64,000 nucleotides of DNA. Origin: Echinococcus granulosus (lineage: Eukaryota; Platyhelminthes; Cestoda; Cyclophyllidea; Taeniidae). Positions 1-11,800 of this stretch are shown here, in pieces (position 1 is the stretch's first letter; every line of letters begins with the position of its first letter). The stretch covers positions 106,209-170,208 of the forward strand of contig NW_020170466.1 in NCBI RefSeq assembly GCF_000524195.1. The letters run 5' to 3'. The notes beneath the pieces are model-generated. The model saw only the letters and a list, made by a program, of their open reading frames with translations, did no database searches and was not told where the DNA came from. The translations under genes and the position numbers were made by a program.

Positions 1-307
1 AAACGAACCGTAAAGCACACATACACCCACAAGTGTGAGGAAAAACATTTAATGCATTGACTACTGAAATATGCATGACCTTTCAAGATCAACACAAATA
101 ATTTGTCACGTGAAGCCTTGTTGATTGAAGGTGGCGCCTTTAAATTAAGGCTATGAAGATAAATCGAATCATTTTTTACAAAAAGAGATGTCGCAATCCG
201 AATAGGAATCAAGTCCTAGCTTTCTTTTTGCAACCACCCTAGTTGCCTGTTCTGCAGGGAGGTTATTAGCAACTGAAGCAACACCAGCCATGAACCATCT
301 TGTAAAA

Positions 308-313
308 TTTATT
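308..313 (-). terminator. Candidate poly(A) signal for Piezo
   Basis: AATAAA on the minus strand, about 1.1 kb after the stop codon. No closer canonical AATAAA was noticed. This is a single hexamer in AT-rich DNA, so the assignment is tentative. Confidence 0.2.
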
Positions 314-1332
314 AGGGACCCGTCTAGGATACCTGTAGGAAGATATCAATTAAGTGACCGCGAAATACGTCTTCATGCTGCTCTAGGCCGCATGATGGTC
401 CACCGTAATCTCTACTAGTATACTAGTATGCTGCGCACCTCCTCTGCTCAGATGTTGGAATGTTTCTGTTGTGTGGGTCGACGCAATTTTGGTCGCCCGC
501 AACAGAGGCCCTCTTTCAATAGCACTAAGTTCACGGACAGTCATCCCCTTGGAGCAGATTCGATTTTCGGCTACATGCCTTTTGGAAATACGGCGTGCTA
601 GTATGAAGGATAATGAAGAGAAGAGCTGGGAAGTTGCAGACGTGGTTAAACGACTACACCACAGGGCGGTAGCACGATCCGTTCTTTGGTGTACGCAGTC
701 CCCTGATACTCTTCCACATTTATACTCAACTCCTGTTGAGTCCAACATACCCTTGGGAGCCACAGCCAAACATCCCCAAAGTTCAAGCCGATCTGACTTA
801 ATTTTCCAAGTCTATATAACCCAACGTACGTTTAGCTGCATCAATCAACCCCGGCCACTTGCACCTCTCTCTGGGTTCCCCAGCCCCTTCCAACATAATG
901 AATCATCATGTTGTTACGGCCCATTGAACCTTCAGGAAGGACTCGATACACCTCAATCTTCCATAATCTTACAAACCATTTTTCGCGCATATCTCTGCCC
1001 CCGCCCCCCTCACTAGGCAGCTAAGCAGCAGCAATGCATCTACTGATGTTATAAGTAGTACATCTGATAAATGCGTAAGAAAAAAAATAGGAGTTGCATA
1101 TAATTATCCACATTTTTCAGTTGTAACAACGCTGATAACACACACCTGAAATGCACATAATCAATTATAACATCGGTAGCATTGTTATAGGATCAGTACA
1201 ATAAATGTGCGCGGACGCCTCCACTTACATGGCATTCTAGAGGAAGTGGAAACACGGAAATCATACACATTCACGCACACACGCACACAAACACAATTTC
1301 TGATCATCATCATTAATAATAGCGAAAATAAG

Positions 1333-1351
1333 CATCATCATCATCATCATC
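1333..1351 (+). repeat. CAT trinucleotide microsatellite
   Basis: Six perfect CAT units lie about 100 bp downstream of the Piezo stop codon, in a GT/CA-rich stretch that also has ACACACGCACACAAACACA. Related CAT triplets run into the end of the Piezo coding region (1,540-1,605). Confidence 0.85.
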
Positions 1352-1451
1352 AAAAAACATCAACGACAATAACAGTGTCGTCGATTAAATCAACGTATCG
1401 CTGAGCGCGGCGAATTCGGGAATCGTTGCCGTACACCGGGGGTGCCACTTC

Positions 1452-2881
1452 TCATTCCCACCGTTGGTGATGTGCCTCGATGTCCCTGTGGCCGCTGTCT
1501 ACGATGTCCGCGATCACCATCTTGGTTTTCTTGTCGTAACAATGGTAATGATTGTGATGGTGGCGGAGCTGTCTGCTGGCTTTCATCATTATCATCATCG
1601 TGGTTGCTCGGCGGCCTTCGTCTCCCAATGATCGCTCTTCCTCCTCATCTGGTTTCTTGGAAAACTTATCAATCAGCCATTTCGGATGCCTCGTCCACTT
1701 GATCATAGTCTCCGACGACCGATAGAGGAATATCAATTTGGCGAACAGTTGTTCTTCTAGATAAAGCTTCCCATTCTCTCGTACCAGGTAAATATCGTGG
1801 CAGAGATTCAACAGCCTATCCACGTGTGGCAACTCCTGCAGCGATATTTGGTAGGAGATGTCACTGTAGATCATGCGTAACAGGCGACTTGCGAAGAATA
1901 TGTACGCTGCGTACATACCAATAATGCCGTAGGAGCTAAAAATCTTTCCTAATAGATTGTCTGAGACCCGCTCGTTGAAGATGATGATGGAAAAGCTCCG
2001 CGATTGCGAGTGATAGGTCATGTCATCTTGGGTTAGGTTATTGATAGTACCGTAACAGGGCGCGCCAGCTAACCCAATCTCTTCAAGCACCCACCATCGT
2101 TGTTCAGATTGACTGTCCTTCCCCAACGATGCACTGACATTGACAAAGGTGTGTAATTGCGCGAGATTGCCAGATGCGTTTCGAAGATTGTCCTTTTGAG
2201 CAAACAGAAAGCGTGGAAAAGCTAGTTCTAGTCGAGCGGATTTTGAAGTGGCCATGTTAGAAGAAGTGGTCAGGCTTTCACTCAGAACTTCATTAAACTC
2301 CAGCCGTTCTTTTCGCGATAATGGACGGTTGAAGTACTGTTCCACGCGGGTCGAACTCGAGTCAATAGCACGGGGCGGTCTAAAGAGATCGACCGATCAG
2401 ACCCAAAAACAGACATAAAGTAAGAAAGTAAAGCACGCTTTTTATGACTCACCGTCTGCAGACAACATGGAAAGTTATGGTCATCTGAGAGTCCTCATTC
2501 ACCAGCTCGGACATGAGTTTACGATACAAAGGGGGCGTGATTGGCCACACACGTCCTGAGGTCGTATCAAAGGTCATGTTGCTCACATCCTCTGTCTTAA
2601 AGTTGTCCACGAATCCAGTCGTTCCCTACAACCCAAAGCAGATCCCAATAGATGTCCAGAACCATGTTTGAATATCGTTTTCCATGAGAAATTATGAGTA
2701 GATACTCCATTTTTAACTCAACTTACCTGATCCAAAGCGTTGCATTGACGAATCTCGGACAAAAAGGAATCGTTCACGTGGAGGAGATTGTTCTCGCGAG
2801 AAGTGAAGTCGTACAGCGCCTGATCAACAGGAGAGAAAGTTGAGGCAACGCGATTAAATACATTTTGAGTCTCCACAGAGC
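1452..2881 (-). CDS. PIEZO: Piezo exons 41-43 (extracellular cap, pore helix, C-terminus)
   Basis: The exons are 2,727-2,881; 2,453-2,625; and 1,452-2,379. Exons 41, 42 and the first half of 43 encode the extracellular cap, including SGRVWPITPPLYRKL and a WWVLEE strand. Then come the inner helix (SSYGIIGMYAAYIFFASRLL), the DISYQISLQELPHVDRLL block and LEEQLFAKLIFLYRSSETMI, all highly conserved. About 65 residues follow the conserved KWTRHPKWLIDKF end; they are acidic and then His-rich, encoded partly by CAT-type triplets, and have no vertebrate counterpart. The stop codon is TGA at 1,452-1,454. Confidence 0.96.
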
Positions 2882-5800
2882 CTAAAACAACTCAATTATG
2901 GTATTAACACGCCTGTAAAGAAAGTTCGCGTTGCTCGGGTTACGTGGCAACGCATATTTGCGAAGGTGGGATGGATTGAGGAGGGAAACTAGTGATATGA
3001 ATTAATATTAAAACGCCTGAAGAAGGAAAGTTAAATAATGTAGCTAATGCAGCGCAAATCAGACTTCTAAATGCCTTAAAAACTGCCCTTTAATTACAAA
3101 CAGGAATAAAAGAAGGCAATTTAACAAAGGGCTGCCAAAATAGCCTCAAAAATGTGGAAAACGCCCATATTAGGTGAAATTTTAATTAGCTTAGAAATGT
3201 CTTTAGCCAACGGTTTAAAAGACATTTCCCATTGAACGCACAGGGAATCCACCAATAGCCAGCGTTTGCGAGCACTCAATGGGGACATTGATGGCGTAGG
3301 TGGTGTCAATGAAGGAAGCAACCACGAGAGGTCCCCAGAAGCAAAGAAACGCGAAGAGGAGGATAAGAAGGCCCACAATGTACTTGACACAAATGGAACG
3401 CTTCCGACCCAGCGGTGTGGGATACTCAATCTCGGAGCGTCGCCAGCACTTCATTACGAACACCTTCGCGTAGATGTCCTCCAACTCCATCCAATGGTAA
3501 AGGGAGAGCGGACTGTCCGTCCACATCCAATCCATTACACTGCGAACCTCGTACAGAAACGGCATTATCAAGTACCTACAAGGGGTAGCATAGAAGCAAG
3601 TTGCTACCACCACACTGAAATAGCCGTAAATTGAGGCTCAAGCTTACGCTTTGAACAGCACTAGGTTGATGTAGTTGTAATTCTTCGTCAAAAAGTTCCC
3701 CAAAATATGCCGCGGATATCCACTGCGAATTTGATAGGCGGAAAGACCGAAGTATATGCACTTTACCAGGTAGAGAAGAGCTCTTGCTGAGCCAACATTG
3801 AAAGGCCTGTGGAAGGATGAAAGAGAGAGTCCTGAAACCAGCGTCGCAGGGAGGTGTAAGAAGCTGATTGACTGGTACTCACGTCATTGTAATTTGAGGT
3901 AAGATGAAGAAAAGCCATACGTGAATAAGGATCACGTGGAGGATTTGAAAGATGAATTTACCCAACACTTGCTTCCTCAAAAACAGCGCTCTGTCAGCCA
4001 CAATAAACAGGGATTGGATTATTATCATCCCAATGAAGGGACCGGGAATCTACAAAGAAATATGGTCCAATCATAAACACATTGACGTTGAAGTAAGAAA
4101 AAAGAAATTAGCGAAATTTCTCACGCGATTAGTTTTGATGAACTCGAAGGCATTATCGCCCATTCCAGTCTACAAGGAGAAGTGAAGAGCATCGATAAAT
4201 CCTAGGCTACTGAATAAGCAAGCACGATATGCCACGGTGCACATACACTTGGGCCGAAGGATTGGTAGCCAAAAATGATGATCCAAAAGGAGAGAAATTC
4301 ACATATAAACATGTACACATAGACATCGACCTTCTGGTTGTAACGTGGATCGGTCATTTTGAGGTAGAAACGACGCATCTTCGTGATTGGATTCAACGAC
4401 GCCGATGAAGTGCATTGTGAACTTGATGATTTGGAGTGACTAAAGAAGATGGTAAAAGCATAAATATAATTTGTAAAACTTCTTTACGATTCTTTCACAA
4501 AGGAAACTGACCTCGGAACAATCGCTTCCTCCCTAGTTTGTTGCTGCTGTCGAGTGTCCTTTTTGACCTAAGACGGTACAATACGCAGTGAGTCTGGAGG
4601 GCAAATAAGCAGACCGCGCACACGTTCAGGCAATTCGATCTCAAACTTACATTAACTTTGTTGGCCTCGCCGGCCTGAATGAGATCTTGCCTGAATTCTG
4701 TGTCATCACGCCAGAGACCATAGTTCTTGAGGTAACTGCGATGTAAGAAAATGAAGAGCAGCTGAATGAGATCCCAAATGGCGTAGCTGTCGGTTTTCTC
4801 GACGCCAAAGATGACAGGTAGCCAATGCGTTTTTGCCAGCGTGGCCGACACCTGGTCCGGGGAGTTGAACTCGATGAATCGAAATTGGAAGATGTACTTG
4901 ATGATGATGATCAGCTGAAACACACAGAGAAGTCGGGGTGTTTAATAATCTCGAAAATAACCAAACAGCCATATTGGACAACTTTATACGATATTTGTAT
5001 ATGAAGGCTCAACATTTCAATGCACCTTTGGTAGAGCCTTTAAGTGCGTATCTTGTATTAAACATTTCAAGCATTAAATAAAAATTTCTGCAACCTCAAA
5101 AACGTTGATTTTTGGACGCTTTCCGGGAACTAGTACGGCATTGAATCTAATGCAGCTTTGTCATTGAAAGGAGGGGACATTTCCGCAATTTAAAAAACCT
5201 AAAAATCAACCAGCCTCTTCCCCTTTCCATTTCCAAAAGATTCTAATATTTTATAACTTCAAGGGTGTGTCGTGCACCTCAAGTAAAAAAATACTCAGTC
5301 CAAAGACAAGCGCCCAACCCGGGAAGAATTAGCAACAGAATAAAAAAAGATTGTGCTGTCTAAAAAACCACGTCGTGTCATTGTTAAGGTGCGATGATTT
5401 GACACTTGTGTTACCAATACGCACTCCCTCTCGTGGCTGTCAAGGGGTAGTGCTAACTTCTCAGCTCTTTTTTCTCCACAATCAAACTACTTTAGTAGGA
5501 AAGTGGATACAATCTTTTAAGTAACCGATACGGCCAGATGGATAAGTAGGTGGATGGGAAAATTAGTAAGTATGTGGGGAAGTGAACTGATAGGTAGGTA
5601 TCTGAATGAAAGGTATATATTGATAAGCAAGGAGTTAGATGAGAGGGTAGTTAAGCGGGCGTTTTAGCTGACGAGGTGGATGAGTAGACATGTATAAAGG
5701 TGAGTTGATGGATAAGTAGATAAAAACATGTAAGAATGCGAGCGGCTAGAAAGTTGGGTAGATAGGTAAAAAGGCGAGCGGATAGACGGATGAGTTGATA

Positions 5801-8800
5801 TGTGGGATATAAACAGTTTGGAGGGTGAGGAGCGAGCAGATATGTATTTGAATAAGAAAGCAAGTAGAAAAAGTGTAGGTAGAAGGGTACTTTGCAAAGT
5901 GAATAAGTGGGTGGACAGTTTAATGGTTACGTAGTTAAGCAAGTGGGAAAGTAAGTGCAAGGATGCGTAAGCACTGACCTCGGTATAGGTGATAAGACTA
6001 ATCCAGAAGGTCTTGGTAGGCCTAGGGACCGAGAGCATGCCCCAGAGGAAGACCATCAAGGGGTAGACCAACGAGAGCACATTTGCGGAGCGCATGTGGT
6101 TGATGATGAGAATGGTGTAGCAGACCAACTCGGAGTGTACTACCACTAGATTCCCCACTGCTATGAGTAGCAGGAAGAGACTAGGCCGCGAACGCCGGAA
6201 CTCGCGCTCACGCTGCTCCCAGTTCGACAATGCACCACCATCAGTACCGACGCTACCATCAACAGCCATCGGCGCTCTGGCCTCGTCGTCGTACTCCTCC
6301 GCATCCCACGTGGAAGATGGACGAGGCACGCTTGATTGCGGTCCTTTAGTGGTGGATGCAGAAGCTGCATCGGGTCGTTGTCGACGTGCTGCGGATCCCG
6401 AGGAGGCGGAGTAGAAGGATGGATCCAAAACGGAGGTTCGCGAAGGGCTGGTACTACCTGAGATTACGTCCAACACGACGGATTCCAGTGTGACTCTATT
6501 CAGTGGATTGAAAAGTAAAAGGGGAATAAGAAACCAAGGCGGATTTGACTCCTATTACCCAAAACCAAACCAACGAACAAAAAACCAAACAAGCGTTTCA
6601 ACGGAACGAAAAACAATGAAAGAAAAACAGAAAAGGGGAGGCGCGTTAGGATTCAAACCGAGTTCTATCGTAGAAGAGGTCGGTAAGCGAGTTGATGCTT
6701 CCACGAGAAGGAGAAAGGGGCAGAATGGAGCTGTTATTATCCTCGAAGTGGCCAACGTGCAGGGGTACCGATGGAGATGGTATTGTTGCTTTCGGAATTC
6801 TTGAACGCGAGATGCGAGCAAAGAGACGGCGCCAGCGACTCAGCCGCCTGGTTCGCTCCGTAACTTCGATTAGGTGCGCCACTCTAGACGCCCAACGCGG
6901 GGTGAAAGGTGAGAGGAGGTTATGCTACTGGTAAATGCGGAAGCAGCACCGAGGCGTGGCAACTATGCTGCTGCTATTACTTCAGCGTCAGTGACGCATC
7001 CAGTAGACGCAGACGTTAATCCACTACTAGCCCAGTCACACTCGCATGCGAATGATACAATGTACAACTGGTGAGTATGAACTTAACATCGTTGAGCGGC
7101 AAAAAAGTTGCTGATGATACTTCAGTACCACCCATGCACATGGCAGCATGTATCACAGAATGACCAGTGCAATACAACTAAATCCATTTCGGTGCTATAT
7201 TTTTCACATGTGCAATAAGCACGCGTTTCCGATGGATGCAAACTCAGCGTCAGAGGTGGACGGTACGCAACAACCATACTAGTAACTTGAATTCACCTTC
7301 GTGCATTGTTGATGCCATTTCAAACAGCTGAAGTTCGGTAGTAACACTGCTTTTATACGATGCGATAGTTTAATATCACCGCAGTCAAACAACCGGTATT
7401 CAATGCCATTCTATAAGATAATATACAACTTGCATTTAATAAGTGAAACAACCAGTGATAGGCTAATCTAGCTGTCTCAAAGCAACGCCTCGATCTAACT
7501 GAATCGAAAATGTTGAAAGTCCATTAAGAAAGAGGTTGTGACTCGAGCAAAAATTAAGTACAGACCAATTTTCCTCGTCTAAGAATATTTGTCACTGGAG
7601 GAAAATTCAGCAACTCTCAAGCTCCTAATAAACACGAAGCAATTTGGGAAACTAGATCTAGTAGAGTGAAGACAATGAGATGCAAATGAGCATAAGAACG
7701 AACTTAGATAGCTATGATGCTGCTAAATTCGGAGCCAGTTTCTAATAAAACAAGAAGCGTGGGGAGTGTGGGGTGCAACTCATAACAGCAACTAACCTTG
7801 CATCAATGGAGCTGCGGTTGAAGATATAGAGAGCCTTTTGCTTGACCTTGCGTTTCTCCACATCAATGGTGCGGCGAATGCGTCGATGCTCGCGAGTAAT
7901 GGAGTTGAGCATTCGCGTGGTCGTCTCGATGGTGGAGAGGAAGAAGATGTGCATTACCAGGCAGCCCGCCTTGAAGCGGCTCCAACAGCTCTCCGACTTA
8001 TTCTCCACATCGTCTCCTGATATGCGGCTGACTGAAATTGCGAGCAGGGAAAGCGACAATTTCAATGTCTACCTCCGTGCACACTACATCTACCTTGGTA
8101 TCGAAATTCAGTTATGTAACACGCTTGGTTCTTTTAACAATGTACCTCGTAGTTATCCACGTCACCGAGGACTGCATACTACTAAGACTGATTTCAGAGT
8201 TAATCCTATAAGGGTGATAAAGCTGTTCCTTATAAATCAAAAATCAGATGTATACTACTCACAGCAAATTCAGCGCCACGATGTCAACTTGAGTACTTAT
8301 TACTGACAGTGATTTTACCCATACGGATGAAACCATTCTCCAGTCCAATCCGGTTGGTTCCATGTTACCAACTAGGTTTTCAGCGGAGAAAATAATAAGA
8401 AATTGCACAAGTGGTTCCGTATCATTACAATGGTTTGAAAGTCGCACACTACGAAGAGTATTAGCTGGTGATCCAATGATATCAAGGCAATGCGTCTAAA
8501 AGCTCGATAGCGACAATAGAAATCCCCCATTGTATCGACTTCCAGAATCAAAGTGGAAAAGGCCTTAACGAATTGTCCAAATAAAGCGGGACGTTATCTC
8601 ATATACCACTAACTGCAATATCAACGGTTCTGGCGCAAGTCACTTCTGAGAACAAATTTAGTGACCCAATAACAAGAAAAACGTACACTGAGAAATAGAA
8701 TCGTCCGAGGGAACTCTGCCACCCTCTGCCATGGGAACCCCTGAGGATACGCCTTCTCGTGGAGTGAAAGGAGTCAAGTTTGTTTGGTTAAAGATATCAT

Positions 8801-11800
8801 TCTCGGCATAACCCTCGTCAGTCTGAAAGCACAAAATATGATATTGTAAATTGCTCCAGAAAATGACAAAAGACGAAATTCGATTCATTGGTCCTGGCTG
8901 TTTCTCAAGGAGAGGCTCTTCATGCACACCTTCGAATTGTGCCGTGTCGGGTGGATAGATCTTGACCGAGAATGCGGTTTGGCATTTAGCAAAGGGAGAC
9001 TTGGGTCCACAAACCACCACATGAAAACGAAGCAAGGCTATTCCCATGGGGATGGAGTGGTACATGATCTATGAGTGTGGGATGGGCAGATCGTCCGCAT
9101 GCCAAATGAAGGTTAAGATGCAAGTCATTTTACCTCACAAGCCAGTCAGCCAGTGAAAGATCTAAAATTCACGTCGCATCCATGCAACGTAAAGTTGGGG
9201 ATAAATTGGTAGTCTTTGAAGTGGCATAGGGGATCCACCTACTTAGTAGCCCCTATCACGACTTTAACGGTAGGTAGAGGAGCAAATGATTTATTTCATC
9301 ACTCAGGTTAAACTGTACTGAAAGTTGTTCCTGGCATGTTGGACTTCAAAAATAGCAATATCGCCATGGCTCCCCTTTCTATTACCAAGATCCAAGGGTC
9401 TTCCTAACTGGTCATCTGATATAATCAACAGTATAACATTATATTTTTGGTTTTTTAGATGACACGAAAAAATAAATGGTTTGAGGGAAGGGGTGTTTAC
9501 CAGTAGACCGCCTTAATACATACCACAAATGAACCGACTGTGTGAAGCACACCCGAACCAAGTTCAATCACAATGACGTTGAAAGCGATCGTAGTAGGAG
9601 CGGTGGAATACTCACATCCCGAAAGACGCATGTGACATAAATAGACAGAGAAAATACCTATCAAAGCCTCCCCACTTACCTTCGCAAACGCCAGCGGATC
9701 CTCCTCAAGCGCTGCTCCACCACCCTCCACAGTATTCTGTTTGGAGAGCGGTGGTCGAAGAGGGCCCACCGATTTTCGCACCGACACGGCACTCATTCTT
9801 CCCGACTGTGCACCGAAGCCGGCGCCACCTTCTCCTTCCACCTCAGCACCAGAAGTCGTTGCGACTGCGTTTGGATCGACCACAGCGCTGCGCTGGTGGT
9901 ATGCGGCCAGGTTTCGACGACGGTACTGGCGAGCGGTGGAGCGCATCCCATGTTCCATAGCCTGGTTGAGCAGTTGTAGAGGGTTCATGTGCGTCTGCAT
10001 GGCATAGTCGTCATCGTCGTCCTCATCGTCATTCATATCCATTCTCGTTTCTTCGTCGTCTTCCTCTTCACCATCGTTGTCTGCAACAGTGCCGGGATCC
10101 GGGGAGGGGGAGGCTGCAAAGGTCACCGAGGGCCGAATTGAGGAACGTGAAACTAGATCAGTCTTCACCGACAGGTGCTCCTGTGAAATGAAAAGTATAG
10201 AAATTGAGCCTCACCTATCCAAGCGTTCACCTCCCGCCTTGATTCGCTAATGTCTTGACTTCTTTCAGCCATTTTCTTTAAGAAAAGTGGGTTGATCCTT
10301 TTCCACTTTGATAAATTATTGACTTCGCTTATAGCCAAAACTAGCGAATTTTGGTGACTGCGGAAAACGTCCCCTTTTCCCGTTACTAACCCCAACGTGA
10401 ATTAAATAAAGTATTGCTTAGAGTATAGGGAGAAGTAAACTTTTATACCCATTTTAATTTTGCCAATTTTACAGAAAACGATGAAATATTCTTATTAAAT
10501 TTTTAACTTCCTGCCGACCCAGCATAACGGCCTTCTTTCCGCAGATTTTAAAGAGAAAAGACTTCCTCCAAATTATCAGTTTCCTACCTGGGATGAAATT
10601 TTGTCCCAAGAACCGCTCTAAAACTACTGAAACGATATTCGAAAGTGATGTCTGGTTAAAATACCGGATTTTAATGTTTCGAGCTGCGTCCCGGAGATAA
10701 CATTCATCTTTTCGAGAAAAATGTATTCAGGGACTTTAAAGTCTAGGGGAATCACATTTACGACATGGTTCCATTTTGATGAATCACGGGGGAGACATTT
10801 CAACGCACCTCACAACATTTTAAGTTAATAGGACGGAAGCAAGGTACATTCGGGAAAAAATTTCTCGGGCGGTGAGAAGGTGAAAAAAGCTCAAATGCAC
10901 CCTTCCTTCTCATGCTACAGACAAGACAAAATGAAGGTGCCGAACCGACCTTCACTTCATGCCAATGGTGAAGAACTTCGTTTCCTGAACTAAATTTCAA
11001 AGGACACCAATAAAAAACTATTCAGTGAAGGCGAGGTCATATTTTGCTTAAATTATTCTCAAATCAGCTCAGTAAATACAAAAGCAAACAATTTTTGCAA
11101 TGAAAGTAATCAACTTAAAGCAAATAGCCAAAATATTCCACTTGTTTGCCAGTACAATCAACCAGCCTTTTCCAACGAGGTACATGCTAGTCGTATTAAA
11201 GGCTTCGGCTCTAGAAACACAAATTGGATATAAAAGCCATTCCTCCTCACAAACAAGTCAGTCAGGCAACCAGTGAGCAGCCTAAAGTGCGTTAAAAATG
11301 CGTCGCCTGGCGGTGCGACTGCTACCGCACCTACCAAAATATTATGCGACAAATTTTGCGAGAGGCTCTCTCATCTTCTCAACTGAGTTCACAAAAAGGA
11401 CAAGCTCAATTCACACCTACCAGGTTCCTTTAATAGGCATTTCATAATATGAGGGTACAAAGTGGGCCGAAGGTGATGAAGAGGACGGTAAAGAATATCC
11501 CATTGATAGACTGACGCATGTAGTATTTACTTGACAAGTTATTGAGAGGTGTAATATACTGAGAAATGTATCGAATTTTCGGCCGCTTGATTTACCGATA
11601 GACGCTTTCCAGAGGTTCTATCTTCTACCGACATAAAGCGAACAAGTTTCTTTATGTTGTCAAAGAAAATGTCCCCTGCATTCCCATTAAAAAGCACTGA
11701 GATTAAATTATCTGCATGATTGACAATATAACGAGAAAGTAAGGAGAAGGAGAAAAGTAACTTGTACAATTGACAGCATTGGAAGATAGATCAAGGAAAC

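Larger units (their letters stand above)
1..1451. other. Region downstream of Piezo
   Basis: This holds the Piezo 3' untranslated region and beyond. Overlapping frames on both strands at 383-1,016 have no recognised motif and overlap each other, so neither is annotated. A GT/CA- and CAT-rich stretch lies at 1,250-1,360. Confidence 0.6.

Noticed and set aside
383..1016. Overlapping open frames on both strands downstream of Piezo (128 and 181 codons)
   Set aside because: They overlap each other, show no motif, and have no splice or start context that favours one of them.
5664..5978. Minus-strand frame continuing past exon 33
   Set aside because: It runs through a degenerate tetranucleotide tract after a good GTCAGT donor, and exon 34 continues the family alignment.
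8830..9065. Minus-strand open frame that could be an extra Piezo exon
   Set aside because: Exons 29 and 30 join in phase without it, it has no donor, and its sequence recurs at 19,030-19,165 as a dispersed repeat.
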